Positions 18,207 through 32,074 are shown, counted from the stretch's first letter. The stretch is 64,000 bases of DNA from Planctellipticum variicoloris (GCF_030622045.1 NZ_CP130886.1:5340001-5404000), one strand, 5' to 3'. Numbers and translations are program-made. Notes: generated from the sequence alone by a model not told the origin.

Positions 18207-18575
18207 AAGGCGCGTTCGAAGCACAATTGTCACTGGCGCTGGTGGATAGAGTAGCCCCACGACGAAGGACGTGACGTGAACCTTCGCCCGGCGGTCCGAG
18301 TGGGGGAAGACGGTCGGTGCTCTGCGCGCGGGGGAGGGCTGGGATCGGAGACGCAATCTCCATGGACGTCGCTATCCCGCGACACATCACGACCCACTGA
18401 TGGAAGTGTAGACGTTTCTGAGGTACAAGAACCGGAGGCGGGAGACGTTTTGAGTAGCCAACTCAATTCTTGAAAAAACGGTGAAGACTGAAAAGTTCGC
18501 TGCGACAATCTGATCCGCGGATCAATTTCCTGCGTTTCTGCTAGCAAGGTGCTGGAACCAAAAAGGCAGGTGGAA
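18207..18575. other. 369 bp gap without a recognisable gene
   Basis: Short open frames on both strands have no family-like content. The second half is richer in A+T and leads to the start of the IS-split gene; AAGGCAGG (18563-18570) is the probable ribosome binding site for the ATG at 18576. Confidence 0.4.
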
Positions 18576-18977
18576 ATGTCATCTGATCAACGGAACTCAT
18601 GCCCAAATCCCGATTTACGCAAGCAGTCACTTGAACTCGAGAAACTGCATGCGGAGATCAGGAATCTAACTTACAGGTGGTGGATTCCGCCCGCAATTCA
18701 GGCTGGGCCAACATTGTTCCTTGTCCTCGCGACGGTAATTATCGCATTCTGGTCCGGCCTATTGGATGCCAAGCGGGAACGCAACGCAATCGAAAATGAA
18801 CGTCTTCGAATTGAACAATTGACGTTGGCTGAAAGCGTAAAGGAAACGGAAGCGACTATTCGTGATTTAGGGCGACAGCTCTCGCAAGCACAGTCTCAAG
18901 TGGCTGCATTTGAGGGTGAGAAGTCTTCGATTCAACTTATCCGCAGATTGTTGCCGGCATCGACGATTGAGTATCTA
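18576..18977 (+). pseudogene. 5' part of IS630-interrupted membrane/coiled-coil LRR gene
   Basis: 134 codons up to the TA at which the IS630 element entered. They encode a soluble head, one membrane segment (IQAGPTLFLVLATVIIAFW), then a coiled coil (RERNAIENERLRIEQLTLAE, then KETEATIRDLGRQLSQAQSQ) and STIEYL. Today the frame runs into the insertion sequence and stops at 18998 after six foreign residues. Removing the element and one TA joins TAT-CTA to GAC-CAG at 20167 in frame, giving a protein of about 364 residues. The segment has lower G+C than the flanks, which suggests transfer. Confidence 0.85.
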
Positions 18978-20164
18978 AATCACCGGCCACGAATGTGAGG
19001 CGCGCGGCAGAGCGGAGGGATTGCAGTGGAAACGAGATGGGGAACCCTTACCTTGGAGGTATCACAACTCCAAACCAAGGAAGGAGTTCCCCATGGAAGG
19101 CATTCTTTCACCCCGGGCGGAGCGCGCCAAGCAGCGGTTGTCCGAGCAGTTGAAGTTTCTGAAGGACGCCGGGCTGAGAACGCGGTATCTGATCGTGATC
19201 CATCGACTGGAAGGACGTTCTCCCACCTGGATTGCCCGCTCGCTCAAGGTCGGTCGCAGCACCGTGTATCGGACCGAGCAGCGTTACGGGAAGGACGGCG
19301 AGATCGGTTTGTTCGACCGGCGGGGCGGCAACGGGCCACGGAAACTGACCGAGGAGTACCTGACGCAGTTGCGGGAGGTCGTGGCCGGCGATCCGCTGCA
19401 GGACGGCTGGAAGCGGCCGACCTGGACGCGGGAGATGCTGATCACAACGCTCCGTCGACGGACGAGTGTGAAGATCAGCCTGTCGACGATGAGCCGGGCC
19501 TTGCGGCTGATCGGGGCGCGGCGCGGACGACCGAAGCCAACGGTCGAGTGTCCGTGGCCGGAGGCCGAAAAACAGCAGTGTCTGGAGCAGATCGAGGAAC
19601 TGGTGGCGCATCTGCCGACGGGCGAAGTGGCGGTCTGGGAGGACGAGATCGACATCCATCTCAATCCGAAGATCGGCGAGGACTGGATGCTCCGCGGGCA
19701 GCAGAAACAGGTTCTCACGCCGGGGAAGAACGAGAAGCGTTACCTGGCGGGGGCTCAGGATGCGCGGACGAAGGAGTTGATCGCGATCGAAGGCGACCGG
19801 AAGGACACGGCGTTGTTCGTACTGCTGCTGTGGGAGCTGACGCAGCGCTATCCGCAGGCGAAGAAGATCCATGTCGTCCTGGACAACTACGCGATCCATA
19901 CGACCCGACTGGTGCGGGAGAGTCTGGCGACGCCGCTGGGGCGCAGGCTGCGCCTGCACTTCCTGCCGCCGTACTGTCCGGATCACAACCGGATCGAACG
20001 AACGTGGGAGGACTTACACGCCAACGTGACACGGAACCACAAATGCTCGACGATGCCGCAACTGATGCGAAACGTCCGCTCCTACATCCGCCGACACAAC
20101 CACCGGCGACCGGCGGCGCTGTAGGAACGACCATCGAAGTGTTTCAGAATCGTGGCCGGTGATT
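18978..20164 (+). mobile_element. IS630-family insertion sequence, complete with ends
   Basis: 1187 bp bounded by perfect 15-bp terminal inverted repeats: AATCACCGGCCACGA (18978-18992) and TCGTGGCCGGTGATT (20150-20164). A TA dinucleotide stands on each side (18976-18977 and 20165-20166), the target duplication typical of IS630/Tc1-mariner elements. It carries one intact transposase gene. Intact ends, intact transposase and an exactly restorable target suggest a recent insertion. Confidence 0.95.
19093..20124 (+). CDS. IS630-family transposase
   Basis: A 343-residue protein. The N-terminal helix-turn-helix (HRLEGRSPTWIARSLKVGRS, TVYRTEQRYG) is followed by a second HTH (TSVKISLSTMSRALRLIG) and a DDE domain: first Asp in VWEDEIDIHL, second Asp in VVLDNYAIHTT, and Glu in DHNRIERTWEDLH, the spacing expected for IS630. 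ATG at 19093 follows AAGGAAGGAG. The upstream in-frame Met at 19021 would read through the left end of the element and lacks a ribosome binding site. The reading frame is undamaged. Confidence 0.95.
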   Translation: MEGILSPRAERAKQRLSEQLKFLKDAGLRTRYLIVIHRLEGRSPTWIARSLKVGRSTVYRTEQRYGKDGEIGLFDRRGGNGPRKLTEEYLTQLREVVAGDPLQDGWKRPTWTREMLITTLRRRTSVKISLSTMSRALRLIGARRGRPKPTVECPWPEAEKQQCLEQIEELVAHLPTGEVAVWEDEIDIHLNPKIGEDWMLRGQQKQVLTPGKNEKRYLAGAQDARTKELIAIEGDRKDTALFVLLLWELTQRYPQAKKIHVVLDNYAIHTTRLVRESLATPLGRRLRLHFLPPYCPDHNRIERTWEDLHANVTRNHKCSTMPQLMRNVRSYIRRHNHRRPAAL

Positions 20165-20166
20165 TA

Positions 20167-20859
20167 GACCAGGAGGAGGGTTTTCGAATCTGCCTGGTAC
20201 CGCACAGTGCCTACAACTTCGAGGAATACCCCGCCAACATAGCTATCCAGTCACCGCACACGCGTGAGGCATTGTCAGCGGTAGGGTCGATACACAACGT
20301 CGGAGAACTTGAGATTAAAGGTTTGACTCTGGAAGAACCAGAGTTACAGGAGCTTTCCAAACTCACAACTATTAGACGGCTATTGCTGAGCAGTAACTCT
20401 CTGAACAACGACCTTATGAAGTCTTTTCCAGTACTCCCTGAAATCACCCGTCTCTACTTGATTAATCAGAGATTCACGACGGCCCCGCGAATTGGACGCT
20501 TTCCTAATTTGCGCTCAATCAAGCTGTTTGCCACGCCCGTTTCTGACGAAATGATGACTGCCCTAGCGGGATGCGGCGAAACATTGGAATTCCTTGGACT
20601 GCAACGTGCATCGGTAACTGATCGCGGGCTTTCCGTGCTGAGTCGATTCCCCAAACTGAATAACGTTTATCTGGTGCATACCGAGGCTTCCGTTTCCGGG
20701 ATCCGAAAACTAGCGGCAATGCAGTCGATGCGGTCTATAGCGGTTGACGGCGGGTTGTTTTCTGAGGAACTGGCGACAGAGTTGAAGCAGAAATACCCGG
20801 AGCTGTCATTTGGCACTACCAACGATCCTCCGCTATTGCCAAAGACTGCTGGCCAGTAA
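20167..20859 (+). pseudogene. 3' part of IS630-interrupted gene: leucine-rich repeat domain
   Basis: 230 codons from the right TA to the stop. Repeated LRR-like units are visible: LEIKGLTLEEPELQELSKLT, IRRLLLSSNSLNNDLMKSF, ITRLYLINQRF, LRSIKLFATPVSDEMMTALA, LEFLGLQRASVTDRGLSVLS, LNNVYLVHTEASVSGIRKL. These resemble planctomycete LRR proteins of the cysteine-containing/FBXL-like type. A GTG inside the right end of the element (20152) is in frame and could start a truncated product, but whether it is expressed is unknown. Function of the original protein unknown; topology predicts a membrane anchor, a coiled-coil stalk and an LRR head. Confidence 0.85.
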
Positions 20860-21167
20860 TGTCTTCTTGAGTATTATTGAGCCGCCTCGTCTCGTGAAAG
20901 AGGCCGGATCCTACCGTTCCAGAATTGGCCCTGCCGGCTGACTAACTGCAATCAAGTCGACCCGTGTGTGGCCGAATTACAGCGGGGGGGAGGCTGCCTG
21001 TCCAAGTCATTGCCGGAGACCGGCGAGGTGTCATGGTCCCTTTTGTAATCGAGCATGTCTGTGTTGTCCTTGCAGTACTGCATTGAGGCGCAGTCTCGGA
21101 GGCGTAAAGACATGCTTGCCCAAGGCGGCCAGCCGTGGCACCCCGGAAAGCTGGGACTCGGGCGACC
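20860..21167. other. 308 bp gap, no gene seen
   Basis: Lies between the 3' end of the split LRR gene and the 3' end of clpB, which converge. Nothing recognisable; a G-run (GGGGGGG) stands near 20983. Confidence 0.4.
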
Positions 21168-23777
<2,610 letters not shown>

Positions 23778-23860
23778 GAGGCGGTTCCTTAAGTCCGGAC
23801 GGAGTGTGGTGACAGTCCCAGAACGGGACGTCGGGAGGGAAAGGTCTTCGGTCTTCGTAG

Positions 23861-24033
23861 GGTGAGTCGAGTCTTCGAGGCTCACCGCACTTCATCGGGT
23901 GGGTCTCGACCCACCACTCTTCGTCTTCTCTTCGTCTTAGGTAGGGTGAGTCGAGTCCGCGAGGCTCACCTCGGCGGAACTCGACTCACTCTACGATTGG
24001 TCAATCTGGTGAGCCTCGAAGACTCGACTCACC
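23861..24033. repeat. Three copies of a 26-bp dispersed repeat between dnaK and clpB
   Basis: Copies GGTGAGTCGAG...CTCACC lie at 23861-23886 and 23945-23970, and an inverted copy at 24008-24033; a half copy (TCGACTCACTCTAC) is near 23981. Two more copies lie as an inverted pair at 57710-57779. The element is an imperfect palindrome with GGTGAG/CTCACC arms. The opposing copies could form a long stem between the two chaperone genes. GTGGGTCTCGACCCAC near 23899 is a further short palindrome. Confidence 0.8.
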
Positions 24034-24042
24034 CTACGTCAA

Positions 24043-25944
<1,902 letters not shown>

Positions 25945-26548
25945 AGTCGTCTGCTCCCGGGACCAGGCGGGGGTCCCACCCGAAGTGTGATGCTGAGTCG
26001 TGGACTTGCCGCAGGGGCCGGGCCGACATCGTGCCGGAGGCTGGCGACAAGGGGCTTCGTCGGTCGAATTGACGGTGGCGAACTGGGGTGAGGGACAAGA
26101 GCAAACGTCGCGCCGGGGAGCGGCCAGGCTTGCCACAAATTCGCAACTCGTGCAGCTTTCGAAGGTTGCGGTCCGCCGGCGGGTCGCCGATTGGCACGTC
26201 GAGCGCGGAGCACCGCCAGAATGACAGCCCGGCCGTCGGAGCGGTGCTGGAGCGGGCCTGCCAACTTGACACTCCCGAGAGTTTGGCTGTTGGCTGTTTC
26301 AGGGGGCAATCTGTGCACCTGTCGCCCGACTGCTTGACAATCGGAGAAACCGACCTGTAAAACACTTACGGAAAGCGGAGCGGACTGGCGTTTCCGGGAA
26401 TCTGGGAATTGTTCGTCACGCCGGGAGTTCTTTGCGAAACGGAGTCCGCAGAACCGTCGGCCGGAGTCTCCGGTGGTCGGAAATTGTTGTAACCTAAGTA
26501 TTGGCAACACATTCCGCGACAGGCGGACTTCTGCGGAGATCCGGTGTA
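25945..26548. other. 604 bp divergent region between dnaK and pheA
   Basis: No gene is supported. It must hold the dnaK promoter (minus strand) and the pheA promoter. TTGACACTCCCGAGAGTTTG near 26270 contains the small inverted repeat ACTC-CCGA-GAGT; it does not match CIRCE. Confidence 0.4.
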
Positions 26549-27709
26549 ATGGCGAAGAAACCGCTGCCTAAACGGCGCGCGACCAGCGGACCGACAGTTT
26601 CGTCAGCGTCGTCGGCGAAATCCGCCAGCGCGGCCAAGGCCGCCATCGCCGCTTCTGAGGCTGAGTTGCGCCGGCTTGATCAGGAAATCCTGAAACTGAT
26701 CAACAAGCGCGCGGCCGCGACAGCCAAGCTGATTGAGGCGACTCCGGATCGGCGGGCTGGTCTCTACGACCCGCGGAAAGATGACGATCTGTTCACGGCG
26801 ATCGAGGCGGCCAATCCCGGTCCGCTGCCGGCGCGGGCAGTTCGCGGCATTTTCCGTCAGATCATCAGCGCCGTACGCAATCAGGTGCGGGTGCAGCGGG
26901 TGGCGTATCTGGGGCCGTCGTTCAGCTTCACGCACATGGCTTCGATCGAACGGTTCGGAGAATCGGCCGATCTGATTCCGGTCAACACGATCGCGGCCGT
27001 GTTCGAAGAGGTGAACCGGGGGCATGCCGATTTCGGCGTCGTTCCGATCGAGAACAGCACGGACGGTCGGATCATCGACACGCTGGATATGTTCACGCGG
27101 CTGCCGCTGCGGATCTGCGGGGAGATCCAGCTCGCGATTCACCACAATCTGCTGGGGAAGTGCCCGCGGGGTGAGATCACTGAGATCTACAGCAAGCCAC
27201 AGGCGTTGTCGCAGTGCCGGGACTGGCTGAGCCGCAATATGCCGCAGGCTCGATTGATCGATGTGACGAGCACTTCCACCGCTGCGCAGCTTGCCCGGGA
27301 CAAGCCGGGGGTGGGAGCGATCGCCAGCAAACAGGCGGCTGGCGAGTACGGTCTGAACATCCTGGCGGAGTCGATTGAAGACAACAAAGACAACATCACG
27401 CGATTTGCGGTCATTGGCGACAAGCCGGTCGGGCCGACCGGCCAGGACCGAACGTCTGTTCTGCTGCAGATTCCGCACAAACCGGGCGCTTTGTCCGATA
27501 CGCTGATGATCTTCAAGCAGTTGAAGATTAACCTGACGTGGATTGAGTCGTTTCCGTTGCGGGGGCCGGAGACCGGCTATGTGTTCTTTATGGACCTGGA
27601 AGGTCATATGAAGGATGCGAAGGTCAAGAAGGCTCTGGACGAGATGGCTCAGTCGGCGGTGCGGATCGAGGTGCTGGGGTCGTATGCCCGGAGCGAACCT
27701 CGGGAATAG
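26549..27709 (+). CDS. pheA: Bifunctional chorismate mutase / prephenate dehydratase
   Basis: A 386-residue P-protein. After an Ala/Ser/Lys-rich leader (1-34) comes an AroQ-type chorismate mutase domain ([20 protein letters not shown], then [12 protein letters not shown]), a prephenate dehydratase domain ([35 protein letters not shown]) and a C-terminal ACT domain ([17 protein letters not shown]). Reaction: chorismate to prephenate to phenylpyruvate for phenylalanine synthesis. The usual regulatory ESRP motif reads ESFP (residues 333-336), so feedback by phenylalanine may differ. ATG at 26549 has GGAG 12 bases upstream. Confidence 0.93.
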   Translation: MAKKPLPKRRATSGPTVSSASSAKSASAAKAAIAASEAELRRLDQEILKLINKRAAATAKLIEATPDRRAGLYDPRKDDDLFTAIEAANPGPLPARAVRGIFRQIISAVRNQVRVQRVAYLGPSFSFTHMASIERFGESADLIPVNTIAAVFEEVNRGHADFGVVPIENSTDGRIIDTLDMFTRLPLRICGEIQLAIHHNLLGKCPRGEITEIYSKPQALSQCRDWLSRNMPQARLIDVTSTSTAAQLARDKPGVGAIASKQAAGEYGLNILAESIEDNKDNITRFAVIGDKPVGPTGQDRTSVLLQIPHKPGALSDTLMIFKQLKINLTWIESFPLRGPETGYVFFMDLEGHMKDAKVKKALDEMAQSAVRIEVLGSYARSEPRE

Positions 27710-27903
27710 CAGGACGAGAAGATCTTTCGCCGAGATGCAGAGCGGAACGCTGAGGCCGCAGAGAAGTCCGGGCAATCGGGGCCCCGGCCGACTGCTGGAG
27801 AGTTCTCCGGCTCTCAATTCGGTGAGTGACGGACGCTATCGAGCAGTCCGGCGCGTTTTTGAAGAGATTTGAATCGAGGGCGATGGAGAGCATCGCCGGA
27901 AGG

Positions 27904-27929
27904 CGTTCCCTGGGGAGAGCCTGGGAACG
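27904..27929 (+). repeat. Hairpin repeat of the GTTCCC...GGGAAC type, copy 1
   Basis: CGTTCCCTGGGGAG followed by AGCCTGGGAACG. The same element recurs at 30549-30573, 31393-31415 and 31967-31989, always in gaps of the tpiA-ftsK series. The 27710-27973 gap also holds a TTTCGCCGAGATGCAGAGCG-like repeat (near 27725) related to those at 30412 and 31445. Confidence 0.75.
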
Positions 27930-27973
27930 AGGTGGCCATGAGCCCGCGAGGGGTTCAGAACTGGGAAGCTGAG

Positions 27974-28750
27974 ATGCGACGTTTGTTTGTAGCCGGCAAC
28001 TGGAAGATGAATACGACGCTGTCGTCGGCGAAATCGCTGGCGGCCGAGGTGGCCGTGGAAGTCCAGAAGACCCAGCCGCGGGTGGATGTGGCTGTTTGTC
28101 CGCCGGCCCCCTACCTGCTGGCGGTCAAGGAAGCGCTGGGCGACAGCAAGGTCAGCCTGGGGGCTCAGAATGCCTACTTCGCATCCCCCGGGGCGTATAC
28201 GGGCGAGCTGGCGATCGAAATGCTGCAGGATGTCGGCTGTCAGTGGGTGATTCTGGGCCACAGCGAGCGTCGTCAGCACTTCGGCGAGACGGACGATCTG
28301 ATTAACAAGAAGATCGTGGCGGCGGCCTCCCGGGAACTGGGCGTCATCTTCTGCGTGGGCGAATCGCTGGCCGACCGACAGGCCAACAAGACCGAGCAGG
28401 TGCTGGAAACCCAGTTGGCGGGCGGGTTTGCGGGTGTTGACGTCGGCCTGCTGGGGCAGATTGTGATTGCCTATGAGCCGGTCTGGGCAATTGGCACGGG
28501 CGTGACGGCTTCTCCCGACCAGGCGCAGGCGGCGCATCTGTTCATTCGCGGTTGGCTGGCAAAGCGTTACAATCCGCCGGCGGCCGAAGAGATGCGAATT
28601 CTGTACGGCGGGAGCGTGAAGGCGGATAACGCCGCGGAGCTGATGGGGCTGGCTGACGTCGACGGAGCGCTGGTCGGCGGAGCGAGTCTGAAGGGGGAGC
28701 TGTTTCTCCCGATCATTCGCGCGGCCGCGACGCTCGCGGAAACCAAGTAA
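27974..28750 (+). CDS. tpiA: Triose-phosphate isomerase
   Basis: A 258-residue TIM-barrel enzyme with all catalytic landmarks: AGNWKMN (Lys about residue 11), WVILGHSERR (His), VIAYEPVWAIGTG (Glu) and the phosphate-gripping ILYGGSVKADNAAEL. Interconverts dihydroxyacetone phosphate and glyceraldehyde-3-phosphate in glycolysis. ATG at 27974 follows GGGAAGCTGAG; a longer frame from 27869 covers a repeat. First of a co-directional series followed by secG at 110 bp. Confidence 0.96.
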   Translation: MRRLFVAGNWKMNTTLSSAKSLAAEVAVEVQKTQPRVDVAVCPPAPYLLAVKEALGDSKVSLGAQNAYFASPGAYTGELAIEMLQDVGCQWVILGHSERRQHFGETDDLINKKIVAAASRELGVIFCVGESLADRQANKTEQVLETQLAGGFAGVDVGLLGQIVIAYEPVWAIGTGVTASPDQAQAAHLFIRGWLAKRYNPPAAEEMRILYGGSVKADNAAELMGLADVDGALVGGASLKGELFLPIIRAAATLAETK

Positions 28751-28860
28751 TTCGGTCTGCATGCGGCCAACCCGGCTGCGGCGTCCGACAGAATGAGTCT
28801 ACCACAGGGACGTGAGCGACGTCGCCCGGCGACGGTCGTCCAACGAGGAGTGAGTTCGGC

Positions 28861-29406
28861 ATGAGTATCGTCCCCTATCTGACGATGGGTCTGCTGGCGT
28901 TCGTCAGCCTGCTCCTGATTTTCATCGTGCTGCTGCAGCGCGGTCGAGGCGGCGGTCTGGCCGGCGCGCTGGGCGGGGCGGGCGGACAGAGTGCTTTCGG
29001 CACGAAAGCGGGGGACGTCTTTACCCGCATTACGATCGTGCTGGCGGTGATTTGGGTGCTGCTGGGCGCCATGAACGTGGTGCTGTTGCGGAACCTGTCG
29101 ACCGGCCGGTTCGAAGGCGGCGATGAGGCGTCGACGACGCCGGTGCTGACGGCTCCGGAGAAGACCGACGAATCGGCGCCCGAAGGAACCGGCGAAAAGG
29201 CGACACCTGCAGCGGGCGGCGAAACTTCCAAGGCCGCCGAGGCGGTCGAAGGGGCGAAGACGCCTGCACCTTCCGCGAAACCGGATGAGGCCGAAGCGGC
29301 GGAAAAGAAGGCGGATGGACCTGCTCCGGCGGAGAAGCCGAAGGAGGAGGCCAAGCCCGACGCAGCCCCGGAGAAACCTGCGGCTGAAGAGAAGAAACCG
29401 GAGTAA
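28861..29406 (+). CDS. secG: Preprotein translocase subunit SecG with long charged tail
   Basis: A 181-residue protein. Two membrane segments (about 5-25 and 56-78) and the conserved [14 protein letters not shown] and SAFGTKAGD between them identify SecG, which helps the SecYEG channel move proteins across the inner membrane. Family members are usually 70-120 residues; here about 95 residues rich in Ala, Glu, Lys and Pro ([18 protein letters not shown]) are added at the C-terminus. The tail is probably disordered and on the cytoplasmic or periplasmic side depending on topology. ATG at 28861 follows GAGGAGTGA. Confidence 0.92.
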   Translation: MSIVPYLTMGLLAFVSLLLIFIVLLQRGRGGGLAGALGGAGGQSAFGTKAGDVFTRITIVLAVIWVLLGAMNVVLLRNLSTGRFEGGDEASTTPVLTAPEKTDESAPEGTGEKATPAAGGETSKAAEAVEGAKTPAPSAKPDEAEAAEKKADGPAPAEKPKEEAKPDAAPEKPAAEEKKPE

Positions 29407-29505
29407 GCCGGGACCGTCAGACGACTGAAAATTCTGCAGGGGCCGGCGACCACTCCGAGAGGTCGCCGGTCTGCTGTTTTCCCAGCCTGTTGCAGGTGAG
29501 TCGCC

Positions 29506-30390
29506 GTGCTGCTGAGCATGACCGGATTTGGAGAGTCGCGGAGCCAGTCGGGAGACTGGCATCTGGCGGTCGAGCTCCGCAGCATCAACAACCGGCACTT
29601 CAAGTTGAATCTGCGCTGCCCGGACGGTTTTTTTCACTATGAGGCGGATCTTGAGCGGCTGCTGCGCGAGACGATTTCGCGCGGGACCGTATCGCTGACG
29701 ATCCGCCTGGATTCGGCGGGGGGGGCGGGAGCTCCGCGTCTCAATCGCGATGTGATGCTGTCATACTGGAATCAGTTGCGGGATCTGTCGGTCGACCTGG
29801 GGGCGCCGCATACGCCGGCCGTCGCTGAGCTGCTGCAACTGCCGGGGGTGCTCGACGACGGGCGACTGACGGCGGAGCAGGTGGAGGCGTTGTGGCCCTT
29901 CGTGCAGGAGGGGGTTCGTGCGGCCGTCGTCCGGCTGGATGAATTCCGGCAGCGGGAAGGGGCGGCGATGGCGGCCGATCTGCGGACGCAGTGCGAGGCG
30001 ATCGAGAAGACGCTGGGGGAAGTGGTGACGATCGCACCGCAAGTGATCACCGACTATCGGGACAAGCTGCAGCAGCGGGTGCAGAAGCTGCTCGAAGGGA
30101 CGGGGATCACTCTGGAGCAGGACAACCTGATCCGCGAGGTGGCGTTTTTCGCGGACCGCTGCGACATCAACGAGGAGATTACCCGGCTGCGGAGTCATAT
30201 CGAACAGTTTCTGGGGCTGCTGGCGGCGAAAACGTCGCAGGGTCGGAAGCTGGAGTTCCTGTGCCAGGAGATGTTCCGCGAATCGAACACGATCGGGTCG
30301 AAGGCCAATCACGTGGGAGTCGGCCATGCGGCGGTCGACATGAAGACCTGCATCGAGCGGATCCGGGAAGTGATTGCGAATATCGAGTAG
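29506..30390 (+). CDS. YicC family endoribonuclease-type protein
   Basis: A 294-residue protein starting MLLSMTGFGESRSQSGDWHL, which matches the family's usual MTGFG start, then SINNRHFKLNLRCP, a coiled-coil middle and the conserved end ITRLRSHIEQFLGLL, GRKLEFLCQEMFRESNTIGS and HAAVDMKTCIERIREVI. YicC of Escherichia coli is reported to act in RNA decay. GTG at 29506 follows AGGTGAG. It precedes gmk, as in many bacteria. Confidence 0.9.
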   Translation: MLLSMTGFGESRSQSGDWHLAVELRSINNRHFKLNLRCPDGFFHYEADLERLLRETISRGTVSLTIRLDSAGGAGAPRLNRDVMLSYWNQLRDLSVDLGAPHTPAVAELLQLPGVLDDGRLTAEQVEALWPFVQEGVRAAVVRLDEFRQREGAAMAADLRTQCEAIEKTLGEVVTIAPQVITDYRDKLQQRVQKLLEGTGITLEQDNLIREVAFFADRCDINEEITRLRSHIEQFLGLLAAKTSQGRKLEFLCQEMFRESNTIGSKANHVGVGHAAVDMKTCIERIREVIANIE

Positions 30391-30755
30391 CTGGATTTGA
30401 AGACGACGATTTCTCGCAGAGATGCAGAGCGGAGCGCAGAGGGCGAAGAGAAGAAGACGGTTCACCGCGGAGGACGCGGAGGACGCGGAGAAGAGAAGGC
30501 GGCGAAAAAAAGAGGACGGGTACTACGGACTGAGGAAGGCATTGAAGACGTTCCCAGGCCGAGCTTGGGAACGAGGAAAGATTTCACGCAACGACGCAGA
30601 AAAGAACGCGACGACGCAATAAGTCGAGAGACAAGAGTTGAGAGCCAGACGCGTGGCGAATTGGTTCTGGCGATAAGCGATAAGCGATCGGCCTTCTGGC
30701 TACTCGCGATTCCCTATTCGCTGCATGCAACACGCACAACGGGAAGAATGAAACG
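30391..30755. repeat. 365 bp repeat-filled gap between yicC and gmk
   Basis: Holds TTCTCGCAGAGATGCAGAGC (30411) and GCGGAGGACGCGGAGGACGC (30465), copies of a purine-rich repeat also near 27725 and 31445, and the hairpin repeat CGTTCCCAGGCC...TTGGGAACG at 30549-30573. A 146-codon frame across it has no family match. GGGAAG at 30741-30746 is the gmk ribosome binding site. Confidence 0.65.
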
Positions 30756-31340
30756 GTGGGTGGGGATCACGGATTTCAGGTGGTTGTGCTGTCCGGTCCC
30801 AGCGGGAGCGGGAAGACGACCATTGTGGAGCGGTTGATTCAGGACGCGCCGGTGAAGCTGATCAAGTCGGTTTCGGCGACGACGCGGGCTCCGCGCAAGG
30901 GAGAAGTCGAGGGTGAAGCGTATTATTTCCTGAGTGCTGAAGAGTTCGCGGCCCGCCAGGAGCGGGGAGAATTTCTGGAGACGGCGGAGGTTTTCGGGGC
31001 GGGGTACTGGTACGGGACGCTGAAGTCGGAACTGGAGCGGGCGAAAACGCAGGGAGGCTGGTCGTTTCTGGAAATTGACGTGCAGGGGGCGCTGCGGATC
31101 ATGGAGCAGTACCCGGAGGCGATCACGATTTTCCTGGAGCCCCCTTCGCTGGAAGTGTGCGAGCAGCGGCTGCGGGCGCGGGGGACGGAGACGGAAGAGG
31201 TGATTCAGCGGCGATTGCGGAAGGTGACCGAGGAGTTGCAGCAGGCGGATCGATATCGTTACCGGGTCGTCAACGACGAGCTGGACCAGGCGTTGGCCGA
31301 GATTCGCGGCATTCTGAAAGAGCGTAAAGCGGGAAGCTGA
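30756..31340 (+). CDS. gmk: Guanylate kinase
   Basis: A 194-residue P-loop kinase: [19 protein letters not shown] (Walker A, residues about 13-21), [21 protein letters not shown] (GMP-binding), [13 protein letters not shown] (Walker B-like) and [21 protein letters not shown]. Converts GMP to GDP. GTG at 30756 is chosen because GGGAAG lies nine bases upstream and no other in-frame start precedes the P-loop sensibly. Confidence 0.94.
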   Translation: MGGDHGFQVVVLSGPSGSGKTTIVERLIQDAPVKLIKSVSATTRAPRKGEVEGEAYYFLSAEEFAARQERGEFLETAEVFGAGYWYGTLKSELERAKTQGGWSFLEIDVQGALRIMEQYPEAITIFLEPPSLEVCEQRLRARGTETEEVIQRRLRKVTEELQQADRYRYRVVNDELDQALAEIRGILKERKAGS

Positions 31341-31674
31341 GAGCGGAAAGCCGGAGAGTTCAATAGCGCGATGCGGAGCATCACGGAAAGGAGTTCCCGG
31401 ACAGAGCCTGGGAACGAGCAAAGCGGAAGACTGAAGAGAAGAGGTTCACCGCGGAGACGCGGAGGTCGCGGAGAAGAGAAGGCGGAGAAGACCTGAGAGT
31501 TTACCGCACGATGCAAAGTGACGAAATGTCGAATGTCGAAGGCGGAATGTCGAACCAGAGCCAAGAGATGGAACGACAAGTCTTGCCGTGGCTTTTACGA
31601 CTGACCACGGACGACTGACGACTGACAAAGAATTAATCACGAATGACCAATCACCACCGAAAGGGAGCCTGCTG
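31341..31674. repeat. 334 bp repeat-filled gap between gmk and rpoZ
   Basis: Contains the hairpin repeat GTTCCCGGACAG...TGGGAAC (31393-31415), purine-rich GGTTCACCGCGGAGACGCGG (31445) and short direct repeats (GAATGTCGAA, and ACGACTGAC near 31610). AAGGGAG at 31661-31667 is the rpoZ ribosome binding site. No gene. Confidence 0.65.
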
Positions 31675-31932
31675 ATGTTGGAAGAGCTGAAGGAAGAGGG
31701 GATCGTGAACAAGGTTGGCGGACGGTTCAAGCTGTCGACGCTGATCCAGAAGCGGATGGTGGCGTTGAACCGCGGAGCGCGGCCGCTGGTTGAGATGCAG
31801 ACCAAGAATCCGATGGAAATCGTCGTGCAGGAAATTCTGCAGGATAAAATTTTCCTGGACACGTCGGGCGAGATGCGGACGCGCGAAGCGGCGCCGCGCG
31901 TCGACGCCGGTCCGTCGCTGGAAGATATGTAG
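31675..31932 (+). CDS. rpoZ: RNA polymerase omega subunit
   Basis: An 85-residue protein starting [40 protein letters not shown] matches the omega core that wraps around the beta' C-terminus, and [15 protein letters not shown] the second helix. The position right after gmk is a common gene order. ATG at 31675 follows AAGGGAG; a longer frame would translate repeat sequence. Confidence 0.85.
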   Translation: MLEELKEEGIVNKVGGRFKLSTLIQKRMVALNRGARPLVEMQTKNPMEIVVQEILQDKIFLDTSGEMRTREAAPRVDAGPSLEDM

Positions 31933-31966
31933 CGGAAAGCTGAGAGCGGAAAGCGAGAAGCCGGGC

Positions 31967-31989
31967 GTTCCCAGGCGGAGCCTGGGAAC
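31967..31989 (+). repeat. Hairpin repeat of the GTTCCC...GGGAAC type, copy 4
   Basis: GTTCCCAGGCGG followed by AGCCTGGGAAC, near-perfect inverted arms, 35 bp after the rpoZ stop. It could act as a processing or attenuation hairpin; there is no T-run. Confidence 0.7.
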
Positions 31990-32074
31990 AAGGAGTCGCG
32001 GGTGAGCTGTGCCCGCCTTCTTTTCGTCTGGCGATTTGCTGGTGGGCACAGCCCACGCTACCGGAGAAGCTCCG

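Noticed and set aside
25945-26548. CIRCE element upstream of dnaK
   Set aside because: The TTAGCACTC-N9-GAGTGCTAA pattern is absent; only a 4-bp-armed ACTC/GAGT is seen.
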